Notes under the pieces: generated by a model | What the model was told of the DNA's origin: nothing | Database searches by the model: none | The model's input: only the letters and a program-made list of their open reading frames with translations | Translations under genes and position numbers: made by a program | Shown: positions 31,817 through 38,973 of the stretch, in pieces | How positions within the stretch are numbered: position 1 is the first letter of the stretch | How the letters are laid out: the number at the start of each line of letters is the position of its first letter | Origin: a virus | Virus record (IMG/VR): IMGVR_UViG_3300028196_000029 | Coordinates: 1 to 39,821 of that record | Reading direction: 5' to 3' (one strand) | DNA length: 39,821 nucleotides

Positions 31817-32671
31817 TTAAATATTTTTAGCCTTTAAAATATTAAATTTATTTTTATCACTACAAGAAATAAGTTTTAAAGTGATATTGTCTTTGTAAGA
31901 CAGTTCAATAGATGTTATTTCGTTATTTTTATATACTCCGCAGCCTATATTGTAATATTTGTCATTTAATTGTGGCTGATGTGTATGACCAATGATTGTG
32001 TGCAAATTGTTGCTAGCAGTCCATGACATCATAATATTATCAATTTTATTTTGCTTAAGTTTAGACTTTGCGGGTGTTGGCCATCCCCATTTGAGCCCTG
32101 TTAATTTTTGAATTGGAGTCCATAACCATTTTACAAAAAATTTAGGTAGTGCGGGGTAGCAATAATTAAGGCCGTCCGCTTGGTGTCCATGTATTACAAA
32201 CATCTTTGAACGAAGTTGTGTTTGATTGCAGTAAAATTTTAAAAGTATAGAATTTGTTACTTTTACATCACTTAGCCCTAAAGCTTCTAAAAGTTTCTTT
32301 AGCTGTTCTGGCTCATGATTGCCTTTATTGTAATATAATGCAGAACTATCCGCATATCTCTGTAAGATTTTAATTATCTCTTGTCGTATAGAGTCATGCA
32401 GACAATGATCTATAATATCATCTATATCAGATTCCCAGCCTTCGAAAATATCACCGTTTAATATGATTGTTTGTATATTTTTCTCTAAGCAATATTGTAA
32501 GCAATTTAAAATAGAAATGTCGTTTGCATCGTCTGCATCGTTACCGCTGCCGAAATGCAGGTCTGAAAGCAACATTGCACTGTATTCATCACGTATTTTT
32601 ACAACACAAGTATTACTAGCTAACGTCTGATTTAAAGCTCTTTTAGCTATTTTTGTGTTTGTTAAAAACAT
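31817..32671 (-). CDS. Calcineurin-like metallophosphoesterase
   Basis: A 284-aa enzyme with the full metal-binding set: SDLHFG (D37, H39), NGDIFE (72-77), KGNHE (116-120), HGH (161-163) and GHTHQP (228-233). HGHQAD and GHTHQP with PTPAKSK between them resemble LpxH-like UDP-diacylglucosamine pyrophosphatases, which act on lipid A precursors, but substrate cannot be read from sequence. The last gene before the capsid promoter. Possible roles are envelope modification or nucleotide signal degradation. Confidence 0.88.
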   Translation of the reverse strand: MFLTNTKIAKRALNQTLASNTCVVKIRDEYSAMLLSDLHFGSGNDADDANDISILNCLQYCLEKNIQTIILNGDIFEGWESDIDDIIDHCLHDSIRQEIIKILQRYADSSALYYNKGNHEPEQLKKLLEALGLSDVKVTNSILLKFYCNQTQLRSKMFVIHGHQADGLNYCYPALPKFFVKWLWTPIQKLTGLKWGWPTPAKSKLKQNKIDNIMMSWTASNNLHTIIGHTHQPQLNDKYYNIGCGVYKNNEITSIELSYKDNITLKLISCSDKNKFNILKAKNI

Positions 32672-32676
32672 AATGA

Positions 32677-33183
32677 TTACATGCCTTTTTTAGCGTTATT
32701 AAAATGCTCCCAAAACTCAACAAAATCATTTTTTAACAAGTGATTAAATTGTTCTTGGTAGCGTTCAAGCTCTTCTTGCTGAGAAGCATTTAAACTTATG
32801 CTAGCTTTTAAATCCGTAAAATATTTTTGCGTTTGCTGATCTTGCCACATCTGTAATCCCAACACGATCGCACAAGCCCCCAGCAGCCATTTGTGAAAGT
32901 AATTTTTACTGACATAATTTCTTTCTAATTCTAAAATAGCCTTTTCATTTTTGCTAACTTTTATAACTGTGTTTGAATGCTCTTTAGTTACATTTGCTAC
33001 AGCAATTGAAAGCTGTTTAATATCTAATGAATTAGTTGTTAATTGTTGTGTTACATTGTCAGCAATTTCAGTATATTTTTCTTCCCGTTTAGCCCCTTGC
33101 TCTTCGACTTTCTTGCCTAAGTCTTCAATTTGTTTAGATAAATGTTCAATTTGTACAGCATTTACATCAGAATTGCTAGACAT
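32677..33183 (-). CDS. Coiled-coil membrane protein, 168 aa
   Basis: The start is the ATG at 33183, preceded by AGGAG inside the end of the upstream gene. Residues about 10-95 form a long coiled coil (IEHLSKQIEDLGKKVEEQG), then one membrane segment near 100-115 (WLLGACAIVLGLQMW), then a helical C-terminal part. The layout is similar to XhlA-like or spanin-type lysis accessories, but no match is certain. It overlaps the YiiX-like peptidase gene by eight bases. Confidence 0.7.
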   Translation of the reverse strand: MSSNSDVNAVQIEHLSKQIEDLGKKVEEQGAKREEKYTEIADNVTQQLTTNSLDIKQLSIAVANVTKEHSNTVIKVSKNEKAILELERNYVSKNYFHKWLLGACAIVLGLQMWQDQQTQKYFTDLKASISLNASQQEELERYQEQFNHLLKNDFVEFWEHFNNAKKGM

Positions 33184-33712
33184 GATTAGCTCCTGCATAA
33201 GAGATTAAACTAGTGTAAACTTGTTGAGGTGTAGGATTAACCGGTATTTTTACAGGATCATGCGTTAATGATTGATAATCAGTAAACAGTTTACTGATTA
33301 ATTCTGAGCAATAAAAGGCATTATTGCGTTGCTTTATTTTTTTACAAACATGAGAAAAAACACCGCACAAATCATACTTTGTATTATTATATCTAAATAT
33401 AAATGTAACTAAATTTTCCGCAGTAATACCACAATTTTGTAGGGCTAAAACCTGATGACGTTTAGTATTATCTAATTTGCGCAACTTAACTCCTCGTGTA
33501 ACTGTAGCGTCAAAAATTAAAGGTGTGTTTGCCCTGCCATGTGTGAGGTTTGATAGACGTTGATATACGTCTGCTTTCTTAATCTCGCTTAATGTATTAT
33601 TATCAATGTATATTCCTACGTGATCCCATTGACTACATGTGTACAATCTAATGATGGCAGACGCTATATTCCACCACTGCTTATTCTGAACAAATACAAT
33701 TTTTAAATTCAT
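33176..33712 (-). CDS. YiiX-like permuted papain-fold hydrolase
   Basis: A 178-aa protein. QWDHVGIYI places a His at residue 31 and FYCSELISKLF a Cys at 135, the order His-before-Cys of circularly permuted NlpC/P60 enzymes (YiiX/DUF830, peptidase C92 type). Such enzymes cleave cell-wall peptides or lipid-linked substrates. The product has no signal peptide, so periplasmic access would need a holin-like partner; the adjacent coiled-coil membrane protein is a candidate. It is one of two lysis candidates, with the DUF5675-like gene at 7930. Confidence 0.8.
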   Translation of the reverse strand: MNLKIVFVQNKQWWNIASAIIRLYTCSQWDHVGIYIDNNTLSEIKKADVYQRLSNLTHGRANTPLIFDATVTRGVKLRKLDNTKRHQVLALQNCGITAENLVTFIFRYNNTKYDLCGVFSHVCKKIKQRNNAFYCSELISKLFTDYQSLTHDPVKIPVNPTPQQVYTSLISYAGANHV

Positions 33713-34095
33713 TTTAATGCACTTATAAAAGCTATAACAATTTTAACAAAGTCTTTTAAACCGTAAGCTATATAGCATTTTGCGTTTTTTAAATTTTCAT
33801 GCTCATTGAAAAAAGTTGTTTGCTCGTCTGTCAGTTTTGAACGTTTAGATCTTTTAATTTCTACAAATAACGTGTACATCACATCATTTTTTACAAACTG
33901 TAAACGGTAATCTGGATCGCCACGCTGCACGCCCTTTTTCTTTAGTGTAACAGCTGTTCTGATGTGCCTTTTTTCGCCTGCTGGTGAATATGTATAGTAT
34001 GTTAAGCCTTTGTCTTTTAATTCTCTGCTGTAAGCTCTTAAATAGCTACCAATCTGCTTATGTATAATGTCCTCTTTGGGCAACACAGCAGGCAT
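33709..34095 (-). CDS. VRR-NUC domain nuclease, 128 aa
   Basis: With the ATG at 34095 the protein has GVQRGDPDYRL (residues 55-65; catalytic Asp in GDPD) and LFVEIKRSK (E79, K81), then KLTDEQ (Q92), the signature of VRR-NUC single-domain nucleases, common in phages and thought to act on branched DNA. The start is one base after the previous stop; a longer frame to 34152 would overlap the previous gene. It overlaps the YiiX-like gene by four bases. Confidence 0.85.
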   Translation of the reverse strand: MPAVLPKEDIIHKQIGSYLRAYSRELKDKGLTYYTYSPAGEKRHIRTAVTLKKKGVQRGDPDYRLQFVKNDVMYTLFVEIKRSKRSKLTDEQTTFFNEHENLKNAKCYIAYGLKDFVKIVIAFISALK

Positions 34096-34096
34096 C

Positions 34097-34699
34097 TTAA
34101 AACCCCAACCCAATGCTAACTGTATGCAGCTTCCAGTCGTAAGTATCAACACGTCTGCCTGTAAAAGCTTTATATGTTGTAGCTAGATATATTTTTTCTG
34201 ACAAAAACAATTTTAATTTAGCACTGAAATAATTGCTTACAGCAGTATGTATATAGCTATATTTATGCTGTAAATTAAAAGTTTTAAAAGTACAACTTGG
34301 CCTTAAAAGAAGCTCTTTTCCTAAAATGTCATCTCGAACACCCACAGATACACTACATTTTTTATAACGCAACCCACCGCTAACAGTTTGCTCAAGTTTA
34401 TGTGATTGCGTACTATGCTGCATAACTCTTGCAAAGCCTAATAAACTAAAAATTTGATTGAAGTCTATACTTTTGTTTAGTTCTGCCAATTCATAAGCAT
34501 ATTTAGAAGTTTTCACGCTTTGAAAATTAAAATGCGGAAAATCTGCATTAATATTATACGTATCAATGCCGTTGTACTTGCTCAAATTAGCATCTATGCC
34601 AGCTGCATATACTTTGTTGATAGATTGAGATATGTAAACAGCAAACAATGCAATAATACTCATTGTTACTATTATTAATAAGGATCTGAAAGGGTACAT
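34097..34699 (-). CDS. Outer-membrane beta-barrel-like protein
   Basis: A 200-aa protein with an N-terminal hydrophobic segment (LLIIVTMSIIALFAVYISQS) followed by AAG, like a signal peptide, then alternating amphipathic strands (GGLRYKKCSVSVGVRD, KYSYIHTAVSNYFSAKLKLF) and the terminal WKLHTVSIGLGF. A final Phe after an alternating strand is the hallmark of Gram-negative outer-membrane barrels. A role in surface exclusion of other phages is plausible. It is in the late operon, directly before the nuclease gene. Confidence 0.7.
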   Translation of the reverse strand: MYPFRSLLIIVTMSIIALFAVYISQSINKVYAAGIDANLSKYNGIDTYNINADFPHFNFQSVKTSKYAYELAELNKSIDFNQIFSLLGFARVMQHSTQSHKLEQTVSGGLRYKKCSVSVGVRDDILGKELLLRPSCTFKTFNLQHKYSYIHTAVSNYFSAKLKLFLSEKIYLATTYKAFTGRRVDTYDWKLHTVSIGLGF

Positions 34700-34702
34700 A
34701 AC

Positions 34703-34858
34703 TTATGGAAGCCTCTTCAATTGACAATATACTGCTATAGTTGTGCATATAAAAATGTAAAAAATAGGCAACAGAACTAACCACCACGACCAATCAATAT
34801 AATTAGTTAACTTTAACGCTATGAACAATAAAGCTAATCCCAGTATAAAATTTTTCAT
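34703..34858 (-). CDS. Small membrane protein, 51 aa
   Basis: Starts at the ATG 34858, one base after the SSB stop. Two hydrophobic segments (MKNFILGLALLFIALKL, then WWLVLLPIFYIFICTTIAVY) and a short basic end. Role unknown; the size would fit a small holin or inner-membrane helper. Confidence 0.7.
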   Translation of the reverse strand: MKNFILGLALLFIALKLTNYIDWSWWLVLLPIFYIFICTTIAVYCQLKRLP

Positions 34859-34859
34859 T

Positions 34860-35282
34860 TTAAAAAGGCACATCAGCATTGTATCTGTCATCTTTAGTTG
34901 CATACTCATTTACTGTATTAGCATTTTGCTGAGTGCTTTGTTCATTTTTGCTATCTAGCATTTGCATATCACTAGCAATTATGTCTGTAGAATAACGTTT
35001 TATGCCGTCTTGCTCCCAAGATCTAGTACGCAATGAACCTTCTATGTAAACTTTAGAACCTTTCTTTAAATACTCACCTGATATTTCTGCTAAACGATTA
35101 AAAAACACCACTCTATGCCATTCAGTTTTATCTTGTTGTTGTCCTGTTTCTTTGTCTTTCCAACTTTCAGAAGTAGCAATACTAACATTAGTTACTGCAC
35201 CACCAGATGGCATATGACGTACTTCTGGATCTTGCCCTAGATTACCAATTATAATTACTTTGTTTATACCTTTGCTAGCCAT
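34860..35282 (-). CDS. ssb: Single-stranded DNA-binding protein
   Basis: A 140-aa OB-fold [22 protein letters not shown] at the start, then [30 protein letters not shown] and [19 protein letters not shown] disordered Gln/Asn linker (110-130) leads to the acidic tip NADVPF, which corresponds to the partner-binding tail DDIPF of host SSBs. It is encoded in the late operon, far from the Sak4-like ATPase and Gp157-like protein with which it probably works. Confidence 0.95.
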   Translation of the reverse strand: MASKGINKVIIIGNLGQDPEVRHMPSGGAVTNVSIATSESWKDKETGQQQDKTEWHRVVFFNRLAEISGEYLKKGSKVYIEGSLRTRSWEQDGIKRYSTDIIASDMQMLDSKNEQSTQQNANTVNEYATKDDRYNADVPF

Positions 35283-35580
35283 TGAATCCCACCATTATTA
35301 ACCCTAAAATAACTAAAAAGATTGTTATGTAATTCAGCAAACGTGTTGCTGAATTAAAATATTTAATTTCTAGATAAATTGCTTCTTCAGTAGTTGCTAA
35401 TGATAATATAAGAGTGATTATTGCTGTTATAAAAACCCAGCTAGTAAAGTTATAATTAAATGCTAATGAAAGTGCTAATCCTGCCACACTAATTATTAAA
35501 TTAGTTGTGTCTAAAAATGCACGGTTAGCCCTAGCGGTACTATTTAATTCTTGAGTGTAATGTTCATGTATACTTGACAT
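35275..35580 (-). CDS. Membrane protein with about three segments, 101 aa
   Basis: Hydrophobic segments at about 25-44, 47-64 and 80-98, N-terminal charged part ([19 protein letters not shown]). A holin-like size and topology, but no defining motif. Overlaps the ssb start by eight bases and starts at the stop of the 113-aa gene. Confidence 0.7.
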   Translation of the reverse strand: MSSIHEHYTQELNSTARANRAFLDTTNLIISVAGLALSLAFNYNFTSWVFITAIITLILSLATTEEAIYLEIKYFNSATRLLNYITIFLVILGLIMVGFNG

Positions 35581-35922
35581 TTAATCCCTCAATAAAGTTA
35601 TACAAGCGTCTACTGCTTTAGTCGCTAGCTCTTGTGCATCTGTTTTTGAGATTACATTAAATGATTTTGCAAAGTGATCTATTAAAGTTTGCCTATCTTG
35701 TTTATATGCATCATCAGAGCTGGGTAATGCTCTATGAAAGCATCTAAATAAACCACCATCTAGTTCAGTAGACAGAATATCTTTTTGTTTTTTTGGCAAA
35801 ACAGGAGGCTCGGGGGCATCTTGTGGCATAGACGTTGGCATATATCTCTCTACATAACGCCAAGCCTGTAATGCTGCCAGTGCTGCTTTGTCTTTTCTTG
35901 ATTGTGTTATTTCTCTATCCAT
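35581..35922 (-). CDS. Hypothetical protein, 113 aa
   Basis: Not recognised. A helical protein with a Pro-rich linker (SMPQDAPEPPVLPKKQK) between two helical parts. Strong Shine-Dalgarno GGGAGGG before the ATG. It follows the portal gene. No catalytic motif. Confidence 0.7.
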   Translation of the reverse strand: MDREITQSRKDKAALAALQAWRYVERYMPTSMPQDAPEPPVLPKKQKDILSTELDGGLFRCFHRALPSSDDAYKQDRQTLIDHFAKSFNVISKTDAQELATKAVDACITLLRD

Positions 35923-35938
35923 TTTTCCCTCCCTTAAA

Positions 35939-38026
35939 TTACAAACTAATACTTTTCAACGCCTCTGGTGTTACATTGCCTAAGCCTAAAGGCTGGCCGT
36001 TGCTTGCCCTGCTTAAAGGCTTATTTTTATTACCTACATACTGTATGCGTATAAAACTTTTGCAGTTATGGTGTAGTGGTGGCTTGTTGCTACTAGCTGC
36101 ATACTCTTGTTTAGTAAATACTCTCCCTTGCAATTCTTGGCATATCTGCGACTTAGGATCACCATTCATATACTCGTAACTCTCAATACGTGCATCTACT
36201 GCTGGGTCTTTTACAATAGCTGCTCTAGTTTGATTAACTACTTTAGCTGCTACCATTGCAGCTGCTAGTTTAATGCTTGCTGAACCGTCCTGTTCTTGCC
36301 CTGATAATTTGCCATTGATAAACTCATCACTAACTTTCATAATTTTAGCTTTAGCTGCGGTTGGGCTATCAATATTTATATCTTCTAACCCATTAAATAT
36401 TGCGTCATGATAAATGTTTATAAGTTTGTTTAGTTCTCGCTGAGTCATTGAGCTAATTACTTTTGTCAAGTCTGCTTGTGCAAATTCAACTTTTTCAGCT
36501 GCAAACTTAACTGATTTTTTTAAGTCTCCAGCCGTCAAACCAGAACCATCTAGCGTGATGTCTGTAGTTTGTGTAACAACATCACTAATATACTGCTTAA
36601 TAGCTTTGTAGAGCTTCGGCTTATTGCCTATAGTTGCATCTAATGCCTTACCGCTATCCCATTGCTTATGTACTTTTTTTATAAAAGTATCTTGATTGTC
36701 ATTAAAGTAATCTTGCACAATTGATATTATCTGTTGCTGTGCATTATCCATTAATTTTGACACAGGGTGCTTTTGTGCAAACTTTACAGCTTGCGATAGT
36801 TCTGCATTCTCTGGTTCTTGATTAGATGTTTTTTTAACTGTAGGTGTTTGCAATTGTGATATCAAAGATAGAGGCAAATTTAATTCTTTAGCTAACATCT
36901 CTCTGCCTTGATCGCTTTGAATGTCCAACAAATTATGTTCAGCTAAAAGCTTAATTTTATTAACATTTTCACTCGCATTGCTATCTTCAATTCCAGTAGT
37001 AATAATTGCTGGACAATCAATACCGCAATGATAATTAACGTAACGATTTAAAAACTGTTGCACTTGCTGATTAATGCTTTTACATAATCCTGATAAGCTG
37101 TTGTAAAAAATACCTGCCATGCTGTTTGCAAGTGCGTAACTACCTGTAATTTCTCCCATGCCGTTTAGCCATGTGAGATTGAACGCATCAGTTATTTTAT
37201 TATCAATGTCTTTGCTAACCTGCAAAACTTCATTAAATGTGTGTGCGTTCGGTATACTTGTAATTTTAGTGCCAGCGCTCAAAGCAACTGCATTAGTATT
37301 GCCCGACAAAACACTTGCAAGTTGAGTTTCAATTTCTTTTTGATCTAGATCTAAAGATTTTATAGATTCCATGAAATCTTTAAAATTAGTTATCTCTACA
37401 GTAAGTTGTCCTGAAGCTCTAGATGTAAGTTTACTAAGCAACGATAACATAGGCATGCCAATATGATTGATTGGTGCAAACAAAGGCCTTAACATGCTTT
37501 CACCGTAGACATTATTGCCTTTTTTAGAGCGAGTTATCAGCAACATAGCACTATCTTTGTTAACTAATTCAATTTCTTTATTCGCTCCATTTATTTTTGC
37601 ATTGATTAGCTGATTATTTACAACTGTGTAACTGTTGATTTTTTGCGGATGAATAAAGTTTACAGCCTCTAAATATTTAGATGATGGATTAAAATTACAT
37701 TCAAACAAAGAATTGCCATACGTCAAACACGAAAGGATTTCAGACTGCAACTCTTTAAAATTAAAGTTGCTGTTGTTGAATAGAGTCTTATCTAAAAGCT
37801 CTTTTGCTTTTACTTGCTTTAGATCTTCTTCATCAATTTCACAACTAGTTTCTGCCGAAGTAACTAAGTCTGCATATGTTTTTAAGCACTGTGAAACTTT
37901 CGGATAAACTGAACAAATATTAGCCCAATATCTTATCTGCGACCAATTGCCATAGCTGGGGTTGCTATCGTTAATGATAGATTCCCATTCAGAGCTTATT
38001 TCTAATTTTTTAGCGTTAAATGCCAC
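35939..38026 (-). CDS. Portal protein fused to MuF-like head morphogenesis domain
   Basis: A 695-aa protein starting with GTG. Residues 1 to about 430 resemble the DUF935/Mu gp29 portal family (ILSCLTYGNSLFECNF, MLRPLFAPINHIGMPM, then ALSAGTKITSIPNAHTF). The remainder is helical and ends with the MuF/SPP1 gp7 signature: Cys629 in SQICQELQGRVF, then PPLHHNCKSF (649-658). In Mu these are two adjacent genes (gp29, gp30); here one frame covers both. It forms the packaging ring at the capsid vertex, with the MuF part inside the head. Confidence 0.88.
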   Translation of the reverse strand: MAFNAKKLEISSEWESIINDSNPSYGNWSQIRYWANICSVYPKVSQCLKTYADLVTSAETSCEIDEEDLKQVKAKELLDKTLFNNSNFNFKELQSEILSCLTYGNSLFECNFNPSSKYLEAVNFIHPQKINSYTVVNNQLINAKINGANKEIELVNKDSAMLLITRSKKGNNVYGESMLRPLFAPINHIGMPMLSLLSKLTSRASGQLTVEITNFKDFMESIKSLDLDQKEIETQLASVLSGNTNAVALSAGTKITSIPNAHTFNEVLQVSKDIDNKITDAFNLTWLNGMGEITGSYALANSMAGIFYNSLSGLCKSINQQVQQFLNRYVNYHCGIDCPAIITTGIEDSNASENVNKIKLLAEHNLLDIQSDQGREMLAKELNLPLSLISQLQTPTVKKTSNQEPENAELSQAVKFAQKHPVSKLMDNAQQQIISIVQDYFNDNQDTFIKKVHKQWDSGKALDATIGNKPKLYKAIKQYISDVVTQTTDITLDGSGLTAGDLKKSVKFAAEKVEFAQADLTKVISSMTQRELNKLINIYHDAIFNGLEDINIDSPTAAKAKIMKVSDEFINGKLSGQEQDGSASIKLAAAMVAAKVVNQTRAAIVKDPAVDARIESYEYMNGDPKSQICQELQGRVFTKQEYAASSNKPPLHHNCKSFIRIQYVGNKNKPLSRASNGQPLGLGNVTPEALKSISL

Positions 38027-38058
38027 TTAAACCGTTATTATTGTTGTTGTTGCTAGCT

Positions 38059-38128
38059 AGCATAGAGTCTGTCGTTCTATGCTTGTAAATATAGGACGTT
38101 TTATAACAAAAAAATGTTAAAAAGTCAA
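38059..38128 (-). promoter_or_regulatory. Portal promoter with immediate stem-loop and CAA leader
   Basis: Minus strand: -35 TTGACT (38128-38123), 17-base spacer, -10 TATAAA (38105-38100), start expected near 38093. A perfect 8-bp stem (38083-38076 / 38066-38059) follows at about +10, with a 9-base loop containing GACAGA, then a CAA-repeat leader before the GTG start of the portal gene. Confidence 0.65.
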
Positions 38129-38139
38129 GATTCTATAAA

Positions 38140-38886
38140 TTAATCAGATTTTTTTGTTTTTTCTGCGTAATTTCTTTTTCTGCGTAATTTCCTTTTATAT
38201 GCTTCAATAATTTTAGCCTTATCTTTTAATTCACTTTTTAATTTTAGTGTTAATTCACTAAGCAATACATTCTGTTTCTGCATTTTAGAAGACAAAGACG
38301 AACGAACAGTCATCTTTTTAATGATGACTGTTAATCTATTTATAATTTTAATCTTATCTTTTAATTCTTCATGCACTTCTTTATGCTTTGCTTCTTTATC
38401 TTTATGCTTTGCGTCTTTCTTTTTATATTTCTGAATTTCACTTTTTAATTCTTCATGAATCTCTTTATGCTTTGCTTCTTTCTCTTTATATTTCTGAATT
38501 TCACTTTTTAATTCTTCTGTCTCTTTATGTCCCTGAATTTCACTTTTTAATTCTTCATGAATTTCTTTATGTGCAACATGTAAGCCTGCACCTTTAGCAA
38601 ACTTAAATATAAATTTTTCTATAGCTGCAACTAGAATACTTTTTAAGCTCACATTTTTATCCGATTTAGCTTTAGCAAGTGCCATAGCTATCTTAAGATT
38701 AGTATCTAAATCGGAAGGAATAGTAAAAGATTTAATAACTTCTTTACCCTTAGCAACACTATTTCTTTTATTGCGTTCCTTTTGTGATTCTGGATCTCTG
38801 GAGTAAACATTATATTTGCCCCCAGGCTGCCATTTTTCTTTGTTCTCTTCGTAGTATTTACGCATACTACTTTTTTTATCCGACAT
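38140..38886 (-). CDS. RHH-like DNA-binding protein with repetitive coiled coil, 248 aa
   Basis: Residues about 50-94 have a ribbon-helix-helix pattern: a strand (VIKSFTIPSDL), then two helices (TNLKIAMALAKAKS and LKSILVAAIEKFIFKF). Residues 107-177 are tandem, nearly identical repeats based on HEELKSEIQKYKEKEAKHKE; the rest is basic coiled coil ending KRKLRRKRNYAEKTKKSD. It lies between terminase and portal, right after the 38923 promoter. It could be a DNA-binding regulator or a packaging/structural protein. The repeats are reflected in the DNA (about 38350-38570) and may vary in number. Confidence 0.7.
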   Translation of the reverse strand: MSDKKSSMRKYYEENKEKWQPGGKYNVYSRDPESQKERNKRNSVAKGKEVIKSFTIPSDLDTNLKIAMALAKAKSDKNVSLKSILVAAIEKFIFKFAKGAGLHVAHKEIHEELKSEIQGHKETEELKSEIQKYKEKEAKHKEIHEELKSEIQKYKKKDAKHKDKEAKHKEVHEELKDKIKIINRLTVIIKKMTVRSSLSSKMQKQNVLLSELTLKLKSELKDKAKIIEAYKRKLRRKRNYAEKTKKSD

Positions 38887-38922
38887 CTTGCAATTAATAA
38901 TAAAGTTTCGGTTTAATTTAAT

Positions 38923-38966
38923 ACTATAACAAACTGAAAATTAATTGTAAATATATATTTTTAAAT
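38923..38966 (-). promoter_or_regulatory. Promoter with 23-bp box, copy 4
   Basis: Minus strand: box at 38944-38966, -35 TTTACA (38951-38946), 17-base spacer, extended -10 TGTTATAGT (hexamer 38928-38923). The box begins 8 bases after the stop of terL. It drives the RHH-like gene and probably the portal operon. Confidence 0.8.
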
Positions 38967-38973
38967 TAATTTA

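Noticed and set aside
31556-31837. Plus-strand frame of 93 aa across the capsid leader
   Set aside because: It runs through the inverted repeats and over the ends of two minus-strand genes, without a Shine-Dalgarno; the region is better explained as leader RNA.
38350-38570. CRISPR array or DNA satellite
   Set aside because: The repeats are in frame in the coiled-coil gene, are contiguous without unique spacers and encode helical heptads; they are intragenic protein repeats.
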